Shown: piece by piece, positions 50,031 to 58,249 of the stretch | Layout of the letters: every line of letters starts with the position of its first letter | How positions within the stretch are numbered: position 1 is the first letter of the stretch | NCBI GenBank assembly: GCA_020025345.1 | Contig: JAHHSH010000001.1 | Location: forward strand, 22,020 to 86,019 | Source: Oscillospiraceae bacterium | Lineage (GTDB): Bacteria; Bacillota; Clostridia; Oscillospirales; Oscillospiraceae | Direction of reading: 5' to 3' | DNA: 64,000 nucleotides | The notes under the pieces: generated by a model | What the model was told of the DNA's origin: nothing | Databases searched by the model: none | What the model saw: the letters and a program-made list of their open reading frames with translations, nothing else | Made by a program: the position numbers and the translations under genes

Positions 50031-51592
50031 TCGGCGACCCTCCCTTTCATGACTTCAATAAAGGGGTTGAAGTACTTATCATCCTTCACCACAACGCCGG
50101 CAAGGCCCTTACCGCCGTCCTTAGGACGCTTAACATCGGCAAAGATACCCTTCTCGATGGTGGTGAACAGACCCAGCTCCTCGATCTCCTTCAGCAGATC
50201 TGCAGCCTTGGTCAGAACCTCGTTTGCACGAGTACGGATGATACCGCCTTCCTTGTAGATCAGCTCGCCGCCCAGATCCTTCATGGTGCGGAAGATGTAC
50301 TGAGCGTTCTCGATAGCCAGAGCACGGTCAGACATAAAGGGAGTGTGGATAGCCTCGGTCATCATGCCCAGCAGCTGCAGCTTCTGGCCGGTCAGAATGG
50401 TGATCATATTGAACAGAGCATCCTGGATGTGGCCGCGGAAGATGTTACCGGTCATGAACTTCGTGGGAGGCATATACTTCAAAGGTGCCTTGGGGAAGAT
50501 TTCGCGGGCCATCTGTGCCTGTGCCAGCTCATAGAGGAAGGTGTTCTCCACGGAGGGATCCATCTCGAAAGCGTGACCCAGACCCATCTGCTCCTCACGC
50601 ATGCCGGCTTCCTTAGCAAATGCCTCGTTGAGGAACTGGGAAGCCAGAACGGTGTGGGCAGCGGTGATAGCGTCATCGGTGGTCAGATAGTTATCCTCAC
50701 CGGTGTTGATGATCACGCCGGCATAGCCGTTGATCACGCGGGAGAAATACTGGTCAACGATGGTACGCTGCATGTTGATATCGCGGAACAGGATGCCGTA
50801 CAGTGCGTCGTTCAGCATCACGTCCAGACGCTCCAGAGCGCCCATAGCGGCGATCTCGGGCATGCACAGGCCGGAGCAGTAGTTGCACAGACGAATGTAG
50901 CGCTTCTGCTCCTTACCCACCTCATCCAGAGCCTCACGCATCAAGCGGAAGTTCTCCTGGGTGGCATAGGTACCGCCGAAGCCCTCGGTGGTAGCACCGT
51001 AAGGCACATAGTCCAGCAGGGACTGACCGGTGGTACGAATAACTGCGATGATGTCAGCGCCCTGCTTTGCACCAGCCTTAGCCTGGATAATATCCTCATA
51101 GATATTACCGGTAGCCACGATGATATACAGGTAGGGGCCTTCCTTATCGCCGAACTCCTTCAGGAATTCGTTACGCTCACGGACGTTCTTATTGATACGC
51201 TCCACAGTAGCATTCACTACGGGAGTGATCTTGGCACGGATCTCTGCGTCGCTGTGTGCGGGCAGCTTGGACAGGTCGACTTCGCCTGCGTCCACTGCCT
51301 CAGCAACGCCCTGAGGATCCTTACCGGTCTCGATCATGGCATTACCGATTGCCCAAGCGGCACCGGCAGGGAGCATGGAGCTGGCCAGCAGGTGATCCAC
51401 CACAACGTTGGGCATGGGAACATCCATCTCGTTAACGCCATCGATGCCCAACAGACGGCAGACGGCGCGCTCCACGGTAACCGTGGTATGCTGGTCGATG
51501 AAGCCCTGGACATCCGCTGCAACTCGTGCAGCGGATTCCCGAGCCTGATTGACCAATTCAATATTCAAGCCGAGTTTGCTTTCCATGTTCAA
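50027..51592 (-). CDS. kamD: Beta-lysine 5,6-aminomutase, alpha subunit
   Basis: A 521-residue PLP and adenosylcobalamin-dependent TIM-barrel subunit. Segments typical of the family are ARVAADVQGFIDQHTTVTVE, IDGVNEMDVPMPNVVVDHLL, IQAKAGAKQGADIIAVIRTTGQSLLDYVPYG and KYMPPTKFMTGNIFRGHIQD. It is the catalytic partner of KamE. It lies 12 bases after kamA and overlaps kamE. Codon use is strongly biased, as expected for a highly expressed catabolic enzyme. Confidence 0.95.
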   Translation of the reverse strand: MNMESKLGLNIELVNQARESAARVAADVQGFIDQHTTVTVERAVCRLLGIDGVNEMDVPMPNVVVDHLLASSMLPAGAAWAIGNAMIETGKDPQGVAEAVDAGEVDLSKLPAHSDAEIRAKITPVVNATVERINKNVRERNEFLKEFGDKEGPYLYIIVATGNIYEDIIQAKAGAKQGADIIAVIRTTGQSLLDYVPYGATTEGFGGTYATQENFRLMREALDEVGKEQKRYIRLCNYCSGLCMPEIAAMGALERLDVMLNDALYGILFRDINMQRTIVDQYFSRVINGYAGVIINTGEDNYLTTDDAITAAHTVLASQFLNEAFAKEAGMREEQMGLGHAFEMDPSVENTFLYELAQAQMAREIFPKAPLKYMPPTKFMTGNIFRGHIQDALFNMITILTGQKLQLLGMMTEAIHTPFMSDRALAIENAQYIFRTMKDLGGELIYKEGGIIRTRANEVLTKAADLLKEIEELGLFTTIEKGIFADVKRPKDGGKGLAGVVVKDDKYFNPFIEVMKGRVAE

Positions 51593-51604
51593 ATTACCTC
51601 TTAA

Positions 51605-52855
51605 TTATTTCTTGACGTGACGCTCGTTACGCAGCAGCTTGGTGGGCTCCAGATAATGCTGAGCAGTACCCTCGGCAACCCAAGCAACACCCGTCTTCTC
51701 AGCCTTCTTCTTGCCCATGCAGACGTCGCAGTGGCAATCCTGAACATAGTGCTCAGGCTCGGTGTAAGAAGTGATGACGCCCTCGAAGTTACGCAGGATA
51801 ACCTTGCGAGGAGTCTGGGAGATCAGGTAGTTGGGCATCACGGGAGTCTTGCCGCCGCCGCCGGGAGCGTCGACCACGAAGGTGGGGATGCAGTAACCGG
51901 AAGTATGGCCGCGCAGAGCTTCCATGATCTCGATACCCTTGGAAACAGGAGTACGGAAGTGGCTCAGACCCAGGGAAGGATCGCAAGCATAGATATAGTA
52001 AGGACGTACACGCATCTTAACCAGCTCATGCACCAGCTCCATCATCACATGAGAGCAGTCATTCACGCCGGCCAGCAGCACGCTCTGGTTACCCAGGGGG
52101 ATACCAGCGTCAGCCAGCATAGCGCAAGCCTTGGCAGCCTCGGGGGTAACTTCCTTGGGGGTGTTGAAGTGGGTATTCAGCCAGATAGGATGATACTTCT
52201 TCAGCATGTTGCACAGCTCGGGGGTAATACGCTGGGGGCAGACAACGGGAGTACGGGAGCCCAGACGCACGATCTCCACATGGGGAATGGCGCGTACGCG
52301 CTTGATGATATACTCCAGGTTCTCATCGGAAACCATCAGGCTATCGCCGCCGGACAGCAGCACGTCGCGAACCTCGGGATGAGCAGCGACGTAATCGATG
52401 CACTTATCGATCTGAGCCATCGGCACTTCGCAGTCATTCTGACCGGCGAAACGACGGCGGGTGCAGTGACGGCAGTACATGGAGCACTGGTCAGTGATCA
52501 GCAGCAGCACGCGGTCGGGATAACGGTGAGTCAGGCCGGGGCAGGGAGAGTCGACATCCTCGTGCAGGGGGTCGGCATCCTCGTAATCGGCATACTCCAG
52601 CTCCTCAGCGCGGGGAATAGCCATCTTACGGATGGGATCATAGGGATCATCCAGATCGATCAGGGACAGATAGTAGGGAGTAACTGCCATGCGCAGCTTG
52701 CCCAGAGTCTTAGCAACACCAGCCTCCTCATCGGGAGTCAGGTTCATATACTTCTTCAGGTCTTCAACGGTTTCGGCACGGTTATCTACCTGCCAATGCC
52801 AATCATTCCACAGATTTTCGGGAACGTCTGCAAACAGGCCATTACGAGTCTTCAT
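51605..52855 (-). CDS. kamA: Lysine 2,3-aminomutase
   Basis: Radical-SAM, PLP-dependent enzyme that turns L-lysine into beta-lysine, the first pathway step. The 416-residue protein has the cluster motif ITDQCSMYCRHCTRRRFAG (CxxxCxxC, about residue 126), GGDSLMVSDENLEYI for SAM, and the C-terminal zinc-type Cys pair in DCHCDVCMGKKKAEK. The PLP lysine lies in the ...VDAPGGGGKTPVMPNY segment (about 337). Normal length. AAAGGAG precedes the start. Confidence 0.97.
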   Translation of the reverse strand: MKTRNGLFADVPENLWNDWHWQVDNRAETVEDLKKYMNLTPDEEAGVAKTLGKLRMAVTPYYLSLIDLDDPYDPIRKMAIPRAEELEYADYEDADPLHEDVDSPCPGLTHRYPDRVLLLITDQCSMYCRHCTRRRFAGQNDCEVPMAQIDKCIDYVAAHPEVRDVLLSGGDSLMVSDENLEYIIKRVRAIPHVEIVRLGSRTPVVCPQRITPELCNMLKKYHPIWLNTHFNTPKEVTPEAAKACAMLADAGIPLGNQSVLLAGVNDCSHVMMELVHELVKMRVRPYYIYACDPSLGLSHFRTPVSKGIEIMEALRGHTSGYCIPTFVVDAPGGGGKTPVMPNYLISQTPRKVILRNFEGVITSYTEPEHYVQDCHCDVCMGKKKAEKTGVAWVAEGTAQHYLEPTKLLRNERHVKK

Positions 52856-52903
52856 AATCGTTGCACTCCTTTATTAATCAGTTTTTAGGGAAATAGCCCA
52901 CGA

Positions 52904-52934
52904 TGGCAGGGCGGCCGCCAAGGGACGCCCTGCC
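52904..52934 (-). promoter_or_regulatory. Intercistronic hairpin between kdd and kamA
   Basis: GGCAGGGCG (52904-52912) pairs with CGCCCTGCC (52926-52934); no T run follows on the minus strand. It is likely an RNA-stability or processing element that could set different levels of the genes on each side (inference). Confidence 0.5.
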
Positions 52935-52951
52935 ACCCTCTTATTTATTCT

Positions 52952-54004
52952 TTAGCAGTACTTCTCATCGAACAGCTTGCGCAGCTTGGGGCACTCGCGC
53001 AGCACGTTCAGAGTGATCTCAGCGTGGTTCTTGGTGTAACCGTTACCCACGATCATGGTCACGTCCTTGCCGATACCCTCAGCGCCCAGAGCAGCCTTGG
53101 TGAAGGAAGTAGCCATGGAGAAGAAGTAAACCAGACCGTCATCACGGACAGGCAGGATAGCGGACATCTCGCAGGACTCGATGTTCACGCAGCAGATGGA
53201 GATATCATACTCCTTGCCATCGTTGGCAGCCAGAGCAGCTTCCATAACTGCAACGGGCTTGGTGCAGTCAGCAACAACAACATCGGTGTAAACGCCCAGC
53301 TCCAGCAGGTCAGCAACCTGGGACTCCTTACGGACAACGCCGACGACCTTACCATTGGGGCCGACCTTCTTCATAGCCTCGTAGCCGCACAGAACAGCGG
53401 ACTTACCGTTAGCACCCAGAATCAGGACGCTGTCGCCCTCCTTGGGCAGCTTGCGGGCCTGAGCAGGAGCACCGGCCACGTCCAGAGCAGCCAGAGCCAG
53501 AGGCTCGGACATGTCGTCGGGCAGCTTAGCATAGATAGCGGACTCGAACAGGATAGCCTTACCAACAATATCAACACGGTCGATATCCTTGTGGATAGCC
53601 TTGATCTCGTCAATGCGCAGGGGGGTCATGGACAGGGAGACCAGAGAAGCGATCTTGTCGCCTACCTTCAGGTCGAAGTCGGGCTTAGCCAGCAGGTCCT
53701 CACCGATGTGAGCAACCTTACCGATGAACATACCGCCGGAACCGGTCACGGGGTTCTGCTGCTTGCCGCGCTCAGCGACAATGCCCAGAATCATCTCGCC
53801 GATCTTCTTCTCGTCGCCGCCGCAAGCCTCAGAAATCTGAGTGAAGGAAGCGGAGTCCACGTTCAGGGAGATCACGTCGCAGACGATCTCGTTGGAATAA
53901 ACCTTGGACATATCGTTATCGATCTTCCAAGCAGCCTGAGTCAGAACACCCTTGGGCTCAATAACTCTGTGCGTACCGTACTTGTTACCTTTCAGCTCTG
54001 CCAT
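52952..54004 (-). CDS. kdd: L-erythro-3,5-diaminohexanoate dehydrogenase
   Basis: Oxidises 3,5-diaminohexanoate with NAD to 3-keto-5-aminohexanoate and ammonia. The 350-residue protein has the start KGNKYGTHRVIEPKGVLTQAAWKIDND seen in the family, an N-terminal alcohol-dehydrogenase-like domain (GSGGMFIGKVAHIGEDLL) and a nucleotide-binding domain with DSVLILGANGKSAVLCGYEA (about 193). Start follows AGGAGG. Identification rests on pattern and position between kce and kamA. Confidence 0.93.
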   Translation of the reverse strand: MAELKGNKYGTHRVIEPKGVLTQAAWKIDNDMSKVYSNEIVCDVISLNVDSASFTQISEACGGDEKKIGEMILGIVAERGKQQNPVTGSGGMFIGKVAHIGEDLLAKPDFDLKVGDKIASLVSLSMTPLRIDEIKAIHKDIDRVDIVGKAILFESAIYAKLPDDMSEPLALAALDVAGAPAQARKLPKEGDSVLILGANGKSAVLCGYEAMKKVGPNGKVVGVVRKESQVADLLELGVYTDVVVADCTKPVAVMEAALAANDGKEYDISICCVNIESCEMSAILPVRDDGLVYFFSMATSFTKAALGAEGIGKDVTMIVGNGYTKNHAEITLNVLRECPKLRKLFDEKYC

Positions 54005-54073
54005 AATTAAATTCCTCCTAAATAATATGTTGGTTAATTCTGCACTTTACCGTGCAAATCTAAACACGCTAAG

Positions 54074-54895
54074 TTACTTGGTCAGGCCCAGAATCTTGCG
54101 AGCCTCATCGGGAGTAGCGACCTCGCGGCCCAGCTCCTTAGCCAGACGTACCACCTTGGCGACCAGCTCGCCGTTGGAAGCAGCCTTGTGGCCCTTGCCC
54201 AGATAGATGTTGTCCTCGAAACCGACACGGACGTTACCGCCCATGCAGATACCGGCAACAGCCATGGGCCATGCGCCGCGGCCTACGCCGGTGACGGTCC
54301 AGGTGGAGCCTGCAGGGATCTTGTTGACCAGGAATGCCAGGTTGTCGAAGGTAGCGGGGGTGCAGCCGTTGACGCCCAGCACGAAGTTGAACTGCATGGG
54401 AGCACCGGGAACCTCGCCCTTGGCAGCCATATTCAGGACAGTGTCCAGATGACCGATCTCGAAGCACTCATACTCGGGCTTGATGTTGTTCTCCAGCATA
54501 CGCTTACCAAAGGCGCGCATGGTGGGCATATCGTTGACGAAGATATCATCGGAGAAGTTGCAGGTACCGCAGTCCAGCGTAGCCATCTCGGGCATCAGCT
54601 CAGTGGGCTGCAGACGCTCCTCGGGAGTCATACCGGTAGCACCACCGGTGGAGGGGATCAGGATCACGCCGGGGCATGCTTCCTTGATCGCATCCAAGAT
54701 CACGCGGAAACGCTCACGATCCTGCGTAGGAGTACCATCATCCTCACGGACATGGACATGGATCACAGCAGCGCCGGCCTCAAAAGCAGACTTAGCCTCG
54801 CGAACCATTTCCTCCAGGGTGTAAGGAACAGCAGGGTTGTGCTCCTTGGTAACTTCTGCGCCGCAGATAGCAGCAGTGATAATCAGCTTTTCCAT
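54074..54895 (-). CDS. kce: 3-keto-5-aminohexanoate cleavage enzyme
   Basis: A zinc-dependent BKACE-family TIM barrel. It reacts 3-keto-5-aminohexanoate with acetyl-CoA to give acetoacetate and 3-aminobutyryl-CoA. The 273-residue protein begins EKLIITAAICGAEVTKEHNP and has the zinc histidines in AAVIHVHVREDDGTP (residues about 46-48), LIPSTGGATGMTPEERL, and CTPATFDNLAFLVNKIPAGS. Normal length, between kal and kdd. Confidence 0.95.
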   Translation of the reverse strand: MEKLIITAAICGAEVTKEHNPAVPYTLEEMVREAKSAFEAGAAVIHVHVREDDGTPTQDRERFRVILDAIKEACPGVILIPSTGGATGMTPEERLQPTELMPEMATLDCGTCNFSDDIFVNDMPTMRAFGKRMLENNIKPEYECFEIGHLDTVLNMAAKGEVPGAPMQFNFVLGVNGCTPATFDNLAFLVNKIPAGSTWTVTGVGRGAWPMAVAGICMGGNVRVGFEDNIYLGKGHKAASNGELVAKVVRLAKELGREVATPDEARKILGLTK

Positions 54896-54914
54896 TTCTA
54901 CGACTGCCTCCCTA

Positions 54915-55310
54915 TTACTTATTGTTGCGCTGGCAATCCTTGGGAGTCACGCAGGTGCCGTGAGCACGGCATACCACCACGGGCTCTTCCAGAACATCGG
55001 CAGCAGAGGGGCTGATGTCGGGGCGGGAAACAATCACCTTGCGAGCCTCAAACTTCATCGTGCGGGAGCTGTTGCCCACCTTCTCGATCTCACCGTAAGC
55101 CTCGATGTAATCACCGGCGTATACGGGAGCCAAGAACTCGATATTGTCGTAAGCACAGAACAGGCCCTCGTCGCCATCGCACTTGATCAGCAGCTCGGTA
55201 GCCACATCACCGAACAGGTGCACCATGTGAGCACCGTCCACCAGGTTTCCGCCGTAATGGGCATCCTTTGCGCTCATTCTCAAGCGGAGCAGAGAAGTCA
55301 TCTTTTCCAT
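54915..55310 (-). CDS. kal: 3-aminobutyryl-CoA ammonia-lyase
   Basis: Hot-dog-fold enzyme that removes ammonia from 3-aminobutyryl-CoA, giving crotonyl-CoA. The 131-residue protein has [30 protein letters not shown] (written to show the [11 protein letters not shown] core, about residue 16), [21 protein letters not shown] and the C-terminal ARKVIV. The start at 55310 follows AAGGAGG; the longer frame adds residues lying in the leader. First gene after the lysine riboswitch. Confidence 0.94.
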   Translation of the reverse strand: MEKMTSLLRLRMSAKDAHYGGNLVDGAHMVHLFGDVATELLIKCDGDEGLFCAYDNIEFLAPVYAGDYIEAYGEIEKVGNSSRTMKFEARKVIVSRPDISPSAADVLEEPVVVCRAHGTCVTPKDCQRNNK

Positions 55311-55390
55311 GATAGTATCCTCCTTAAAATTGATTGTCAGTTTGCGGTGATTTCTCATATACAGCCAGAAAGATCACCCCTTACTCCAAG

Positions 55391-55600
55391 AAAAAAAGCG
55401 CTATTGGTCAGTAGTTGACCAATAGCGCACCATGTCTTTGGAGAAGAGCATGACAGTAACATCGTTTACGCGACATCACCAAGGACAAAAGATGCAGGCC
55501 AGCTATGTCCTTTCGGCGAAAAGTCCCTTCTCAACTCACTCTCTGAGGGCCTGTCCTCTTATGGGTTGATACCCTACTTTTCGCTCCTCTATTGACTATT
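55391..55600 (-). promoter_or_regulatory. Lysine riboswitch with overlapping terminator (predicted ON switch)
   Basis: The minus strand carries lysine-riboswitch hallmarks: ATAGAGGAGCG (P1 and J1/2), the AGTA turn, GGGACTTTTCGCCGAAAGG, AGCTGGCCTGCATC and the 3' P1 strand. P1 pairs GTCAATAG (complement of 55589-55596) with CTATTGGT (within complement of 55417-55425). The terminator GCGCTATTGGTCA-loop-TGACCAATAGCGC with T7 (complement of 55391-55428) uses those same CTATTGGTC bases as its 5' arm. P1 and terminator are therefore exclusive, so lysine binding should allow read-through into kal. Confidence 0.93.
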
Positions 55601-55622
55601 ATGTGGAAATCTTACAGTTAAA

Positions 55623-55651
55623 ATTATACGGATTATTGGTGTTTTTGTCAA
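55623..55651 (-). promoter_or_regulatory. Consensus promoter of the lysine operon
   Basis: Minus-strand TTGACA (complement of 55646-55651), exactly 17 bases, TATAAT (complement of 55623-55628). A perfect sigma-A consensus directly before the riboswitch; transcription would start near 55616. Confidence 0.92.
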
Positions 55652-55717
55652 GAGATTTTCGCTTTCTTACCCCTAAAAGTTTTTTATGTGCAACATGACA
55701 AACTTTTCACAATTTTT

Positions 55718-57178
55718 TCAGTAAGATTGCTCAATCTCCTTTAGGATTTCCGGCTTCAACGACAGCATCCGACAGATATTCAGCGCATCTCTCGGGCAAT
55801 CGGAGCGTCCCTCCACCCGGTACAAGCCGTAGTTCATGTGGCGGGCGATCACCTGAATACCGTCATCACCGGTAGCAGCCAGTTCCTGACGGATCTGCTC
55901 CGGATCTACATCGCGCAATCCAATAATCTGATAATGCGCGCTGGCGTTCTCGGCCACCTTGTCATAGTGGGTGGTCAAAAGGGAGATTGCATCCACCTTA
56001 TTGAGGTAACGAGTCACCGCCTGCACGATCACAGCACCCTCATCGGGGTTGGTACCGCGCGCAAATTCATCCAGCATGAAGAGGGAGAAGCCTTCCTCCA
56101 CCTCATCCAGTGCCTTCTGGAACTCCACGATCTCCGAGCCGAAGCCGCTCAGGCCGCTCTGAATGGACTGAAGATCATCGAAGAGCATCTTCACGCTGCT
56201 GAAAAGGGGCATTCTGGCCTTCTTGGCGCAAACAAGGAAACCGGCCTGCAGCAACAGAACATTCAGTGCCACCGTCTTCATAGCCACGGACTTACCGCCC
56301 ATGTTGGCACCGGTGATCACCGTAGCGCCGGCTCCCAGAGAGATGGACACCGGCACAAAGCTGCGGCCCTTCTCCTCCAGAAGATCCTTCAGCTCCGGGT
56401 TGATCATGTCCTCCAGCTCCAGCGTACGCTCCGTGATCTCCGGACGCACCCCGCCGTAGCGAACAGCGAAGAAAGCCTTCTGGATCAGGAAGTCCAGCCG
56501 CCCCACCGTATCGGTATCGGTCAGAATGTCGTCTGCCATGGGAGCCAGCTGCTCACCCATAGACTTGCGAACCTTCATCTCCTCGCTCTCCTCCTCCGCG
56601 CAGATGCGGGTACGGCGAGCGCGAAGCTCCTCTTTCTGTGCCTCGGTGGTTGCCTGATACAACTGCTCCTCGATCTCCTTTTTGGCCTGACGAACCTCAC
56701 GCAGCTTCTGCGTAGCGTTGTCGGGAATGTAGAAACCACGGCTGCGGGTCTCCTCGGGATCCAGTACCGCCAGCGCAGGCGCAGATTCATGGAGCACAAC
56801 TCCCTGCAGGTGTGCCACTTCATTCACCTGATCCAGCAGAGGACGCAGCGTCTCCACACGCTGGAGATAGTTCTTCAGCTCAAAAAGCTCCACATGATCC
56901 GGGCACTCCAAAGCCTTGATCCGGCGCAGTGTACCACGGATCTCCTTCATCTGGCAAAGGAGCATACTGATCTTATCATAGACCACCTTCAAGCGATCCA
57001 TGGCATTGGCCATCTGCTCTACATTGTAGAGTTCCTCCTCCAGCTCGGCGCGTTCCTCGGGGCTGTAAAAGCGCAGCCGACGCATCTTTTCAATGCCGAA
57101 GGGACTGCAGCCGTGAAGTGTATCCAGCACATACTGCAGGCCGATTTTTTCTCTCTCCTCAAAACGAATAGCGATCAT
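55718..57178 (-). CDS. MutS-like ATPase linked to lysine aminomutase (kamC-like)
   Basis: A 486-residue protein with the core and ATPase domains of MutS but no N-terminal mismatch-reading domain. The lever/clamp helices span about 30-250. The ATPase has Walker A ITGANMGGKSVAMKTVALN (about 293), Walker B FSLFMLDEFARGTNPDEG (about 370) and the HxH-type LLTTHYDKVAENA. It overlaps the upstream P-loop gene by 4 bases (ATGA). A MutS-related gene accompanies kamD/kamE in other lysine fermenters (from memory). A role in handling the aminomutase rather than DNA repair is inference. Confidence 0.85.
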   Translation of the reverse strand: MIAIRFEEREKIGLQYVLDTLHGCSPFGIEKMRRLRFYSPEERAELEEELYNVEQMANAMDRLKVVYDKISMLLCQMKEIRGTLRRIKALECPDHVELFELKNYLQRVETLRPLLDQVNEVAHLQGVVLHESAPALAVLDPEETRSRGFYIPDNATQKLREVRQAKKEIEEQLYQATTEAQKEELRARRTRICAEEESEEMKVRKSMGEQLAPMADDILTDTDTVGRLDFLIQKAFFAVRYGGVRPEITERTLELEDMINPELKDLLEEKGRSFVPVSISLGAGATVITGANMGGKSVAMKTVALNVLLLQAGFLVCAKKARMPLFSSVKMLFDDLQSIQSGLSGFGSEIVEFQKALDEVEEGFSLFMLDEFARGTNPDEGAVIVQAVTRYLNKVDAISLLTTHYDKVAENASAHYQIIGLRDVDPEQIRQELAATGDDGIQVIARHMNYGLYRVEGRSDCPRDALNICRMLSLKPEILKEIEQSY

Positions 57179-58107
57179 GCCAGCTCCTCCTTTACATTGA
57201 TGACCGGTGCATCCACCGCCTCACGCATTTTTTCCATAAATTCATCCTTGTCGAATTTCCAGCCGTAGGCCGACACCGGGTTGATAGTAACGCACAGCGT
57301 CTTGGCAGCCTCCGCCGCCTCCAGCTTCACCTGCCGTGTTGCCAGCTTGTCCAGCGTATCCGCCTTCAAAAGCACCTTGCTGGGATCCTTCACCACCAGA
57401 CGACCATTGCGCAAAACGCCGCTGCGCAGCAGGGGCAGCACCATGGAATCCGTCAGCGCGCCGGGGATCAGCGCCTCACCGTGCGCCTTCAAACAGGCCT
57501 CCAGACCCTCTTCCGGCTCCGGCGGCAGTGTTGCCGCCTTGGGAAGGTTCATAATGCGGTAGATATTGGCAGTATCCTCAATGACCTGTTCCATATTCAT
57601 ATGGTAGCTGGCACCGGTGCAGAGGATCACGCCCTCGGCCACCGTCCGGGCACCCAGAGACTTCCGCCCCAGTGCACCGTCAATGATGGACTGCTCCGCG
57701 CCCAGCTCAAAGAACCACTTGGACACATCCCGCAGCTGCGTCGTGATGGACGGGCCTGCCAGCTGCACATAGCCGTCGCTGCGCGCCCGCATGATCACCA
57801 CCTCACCCAGCGGCGTGGGAATACCCGTGGTCATCAGGATCTCTTTGGTCACATCACCCAACCGCAGCATATCCCGAGCCGTCGCCACCATTGTACCCTC
57901 CGGCACAAAGATACTGGGCTTTTCCGTTCCTGTCACAACGTCAGTAGATTCGCCGTCACGGCCGATGGATGTCAAGCCCAAGATTCTGTCGCGGCGGCTG
58001 TTGTGCAGCAGCCAGTTGAGCACGGTAGTCTTGCCTGCATTTTTACACATGCCCACAATGGACATGGTCTTTACCTCTTTTAAGGATTTTTCCAGCTCCG
58101 GTAACAT
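57175..58107 (-). CDS. P-loop NTPase linked to lysine aminomutase (kamB-like)
   Basis: A 310-residue protein with a Walker A motif at the N-terminus, IVGMCKNAGKTTVLNWLL (about 17-34), then ILGLTSIGRDGESTDVVTGT, a switch-like segment. The rest shows no domain that I recognise, with conserved-looking GALGRKSLGARTVAEGVILC. It is followed in an overlapping frame by the MutS-like ATPase. The start at 58107 follows AAGGAG; an internal ATG at 58065 (MSIVGMC) also has GAGG and cannot be excluded. Chaperone or reactivation function for KamDE is speculative. Confidence 0.78.
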   Translation of the reverse strand: MLPELEKSLKEVKTMSIVGMCKNAGKTTVLNWLLHNSRRDRILGLTSIGRDGESTDVVTGTEKPSIFVPEGTMVATARDMLRLGDVTKEILMTTGIPTPLGEVVIMRARSDGYVQLAGPSITTQLRDVSKWFFELGAEQSIIDGALGRKSLGARTVAEGVILCTGASYHMNMEQVIEDTANIYRIMNLPKAATLPPEPEEGLEACLKAHGEALIPGALTDSMVLPLLRSGVLRNGRLVVKDPSKVLLKADTLDKLATRQVKLEAAEAAKTLCVTINPVSAYGWKFDKDEFMEKMREAVDAPVINVKEELA

Positions 58108-58191
58108 GCTCCACGCTCCTTACGTAATTTAGTTATGCCTGTTTTTATTATATCGTATCCATTTCAAAAAAGGAAGTAATATTTATAAAGT

Positions 58192-58228
58192 ATAAAAACA
58201 AGCGCCGCTCCGATATTCGGAGCGGCGC
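58192..58228 (-). terminator. Terminator of the acidic lipoprotein gene
   Basis: GCGCCGCTCCGA (58202-58213) and TCGGAGCGGCGC (58217-58228) with a three-base loop; the minus-strand transcript continues TTGTTTTTAT. Confidence 0.88.
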
Positions 58229-58249
58229 CTGCCTGTAAAATCTTCTTTT

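Noticed and set aside
49982..51604. Open frame of 540 codons antisense to kamD
   Set aside because: Same explanation: a shadow of a gene with biased codons.
55718..57178. MutS2-type recombination or mismatch repair enzyme
   Set aside because: There is no Smr domain and no mismatch-recognition domain, and the gene is coupled to a P-loop gene beside the aminomutase operon, so a repair label would mislead.
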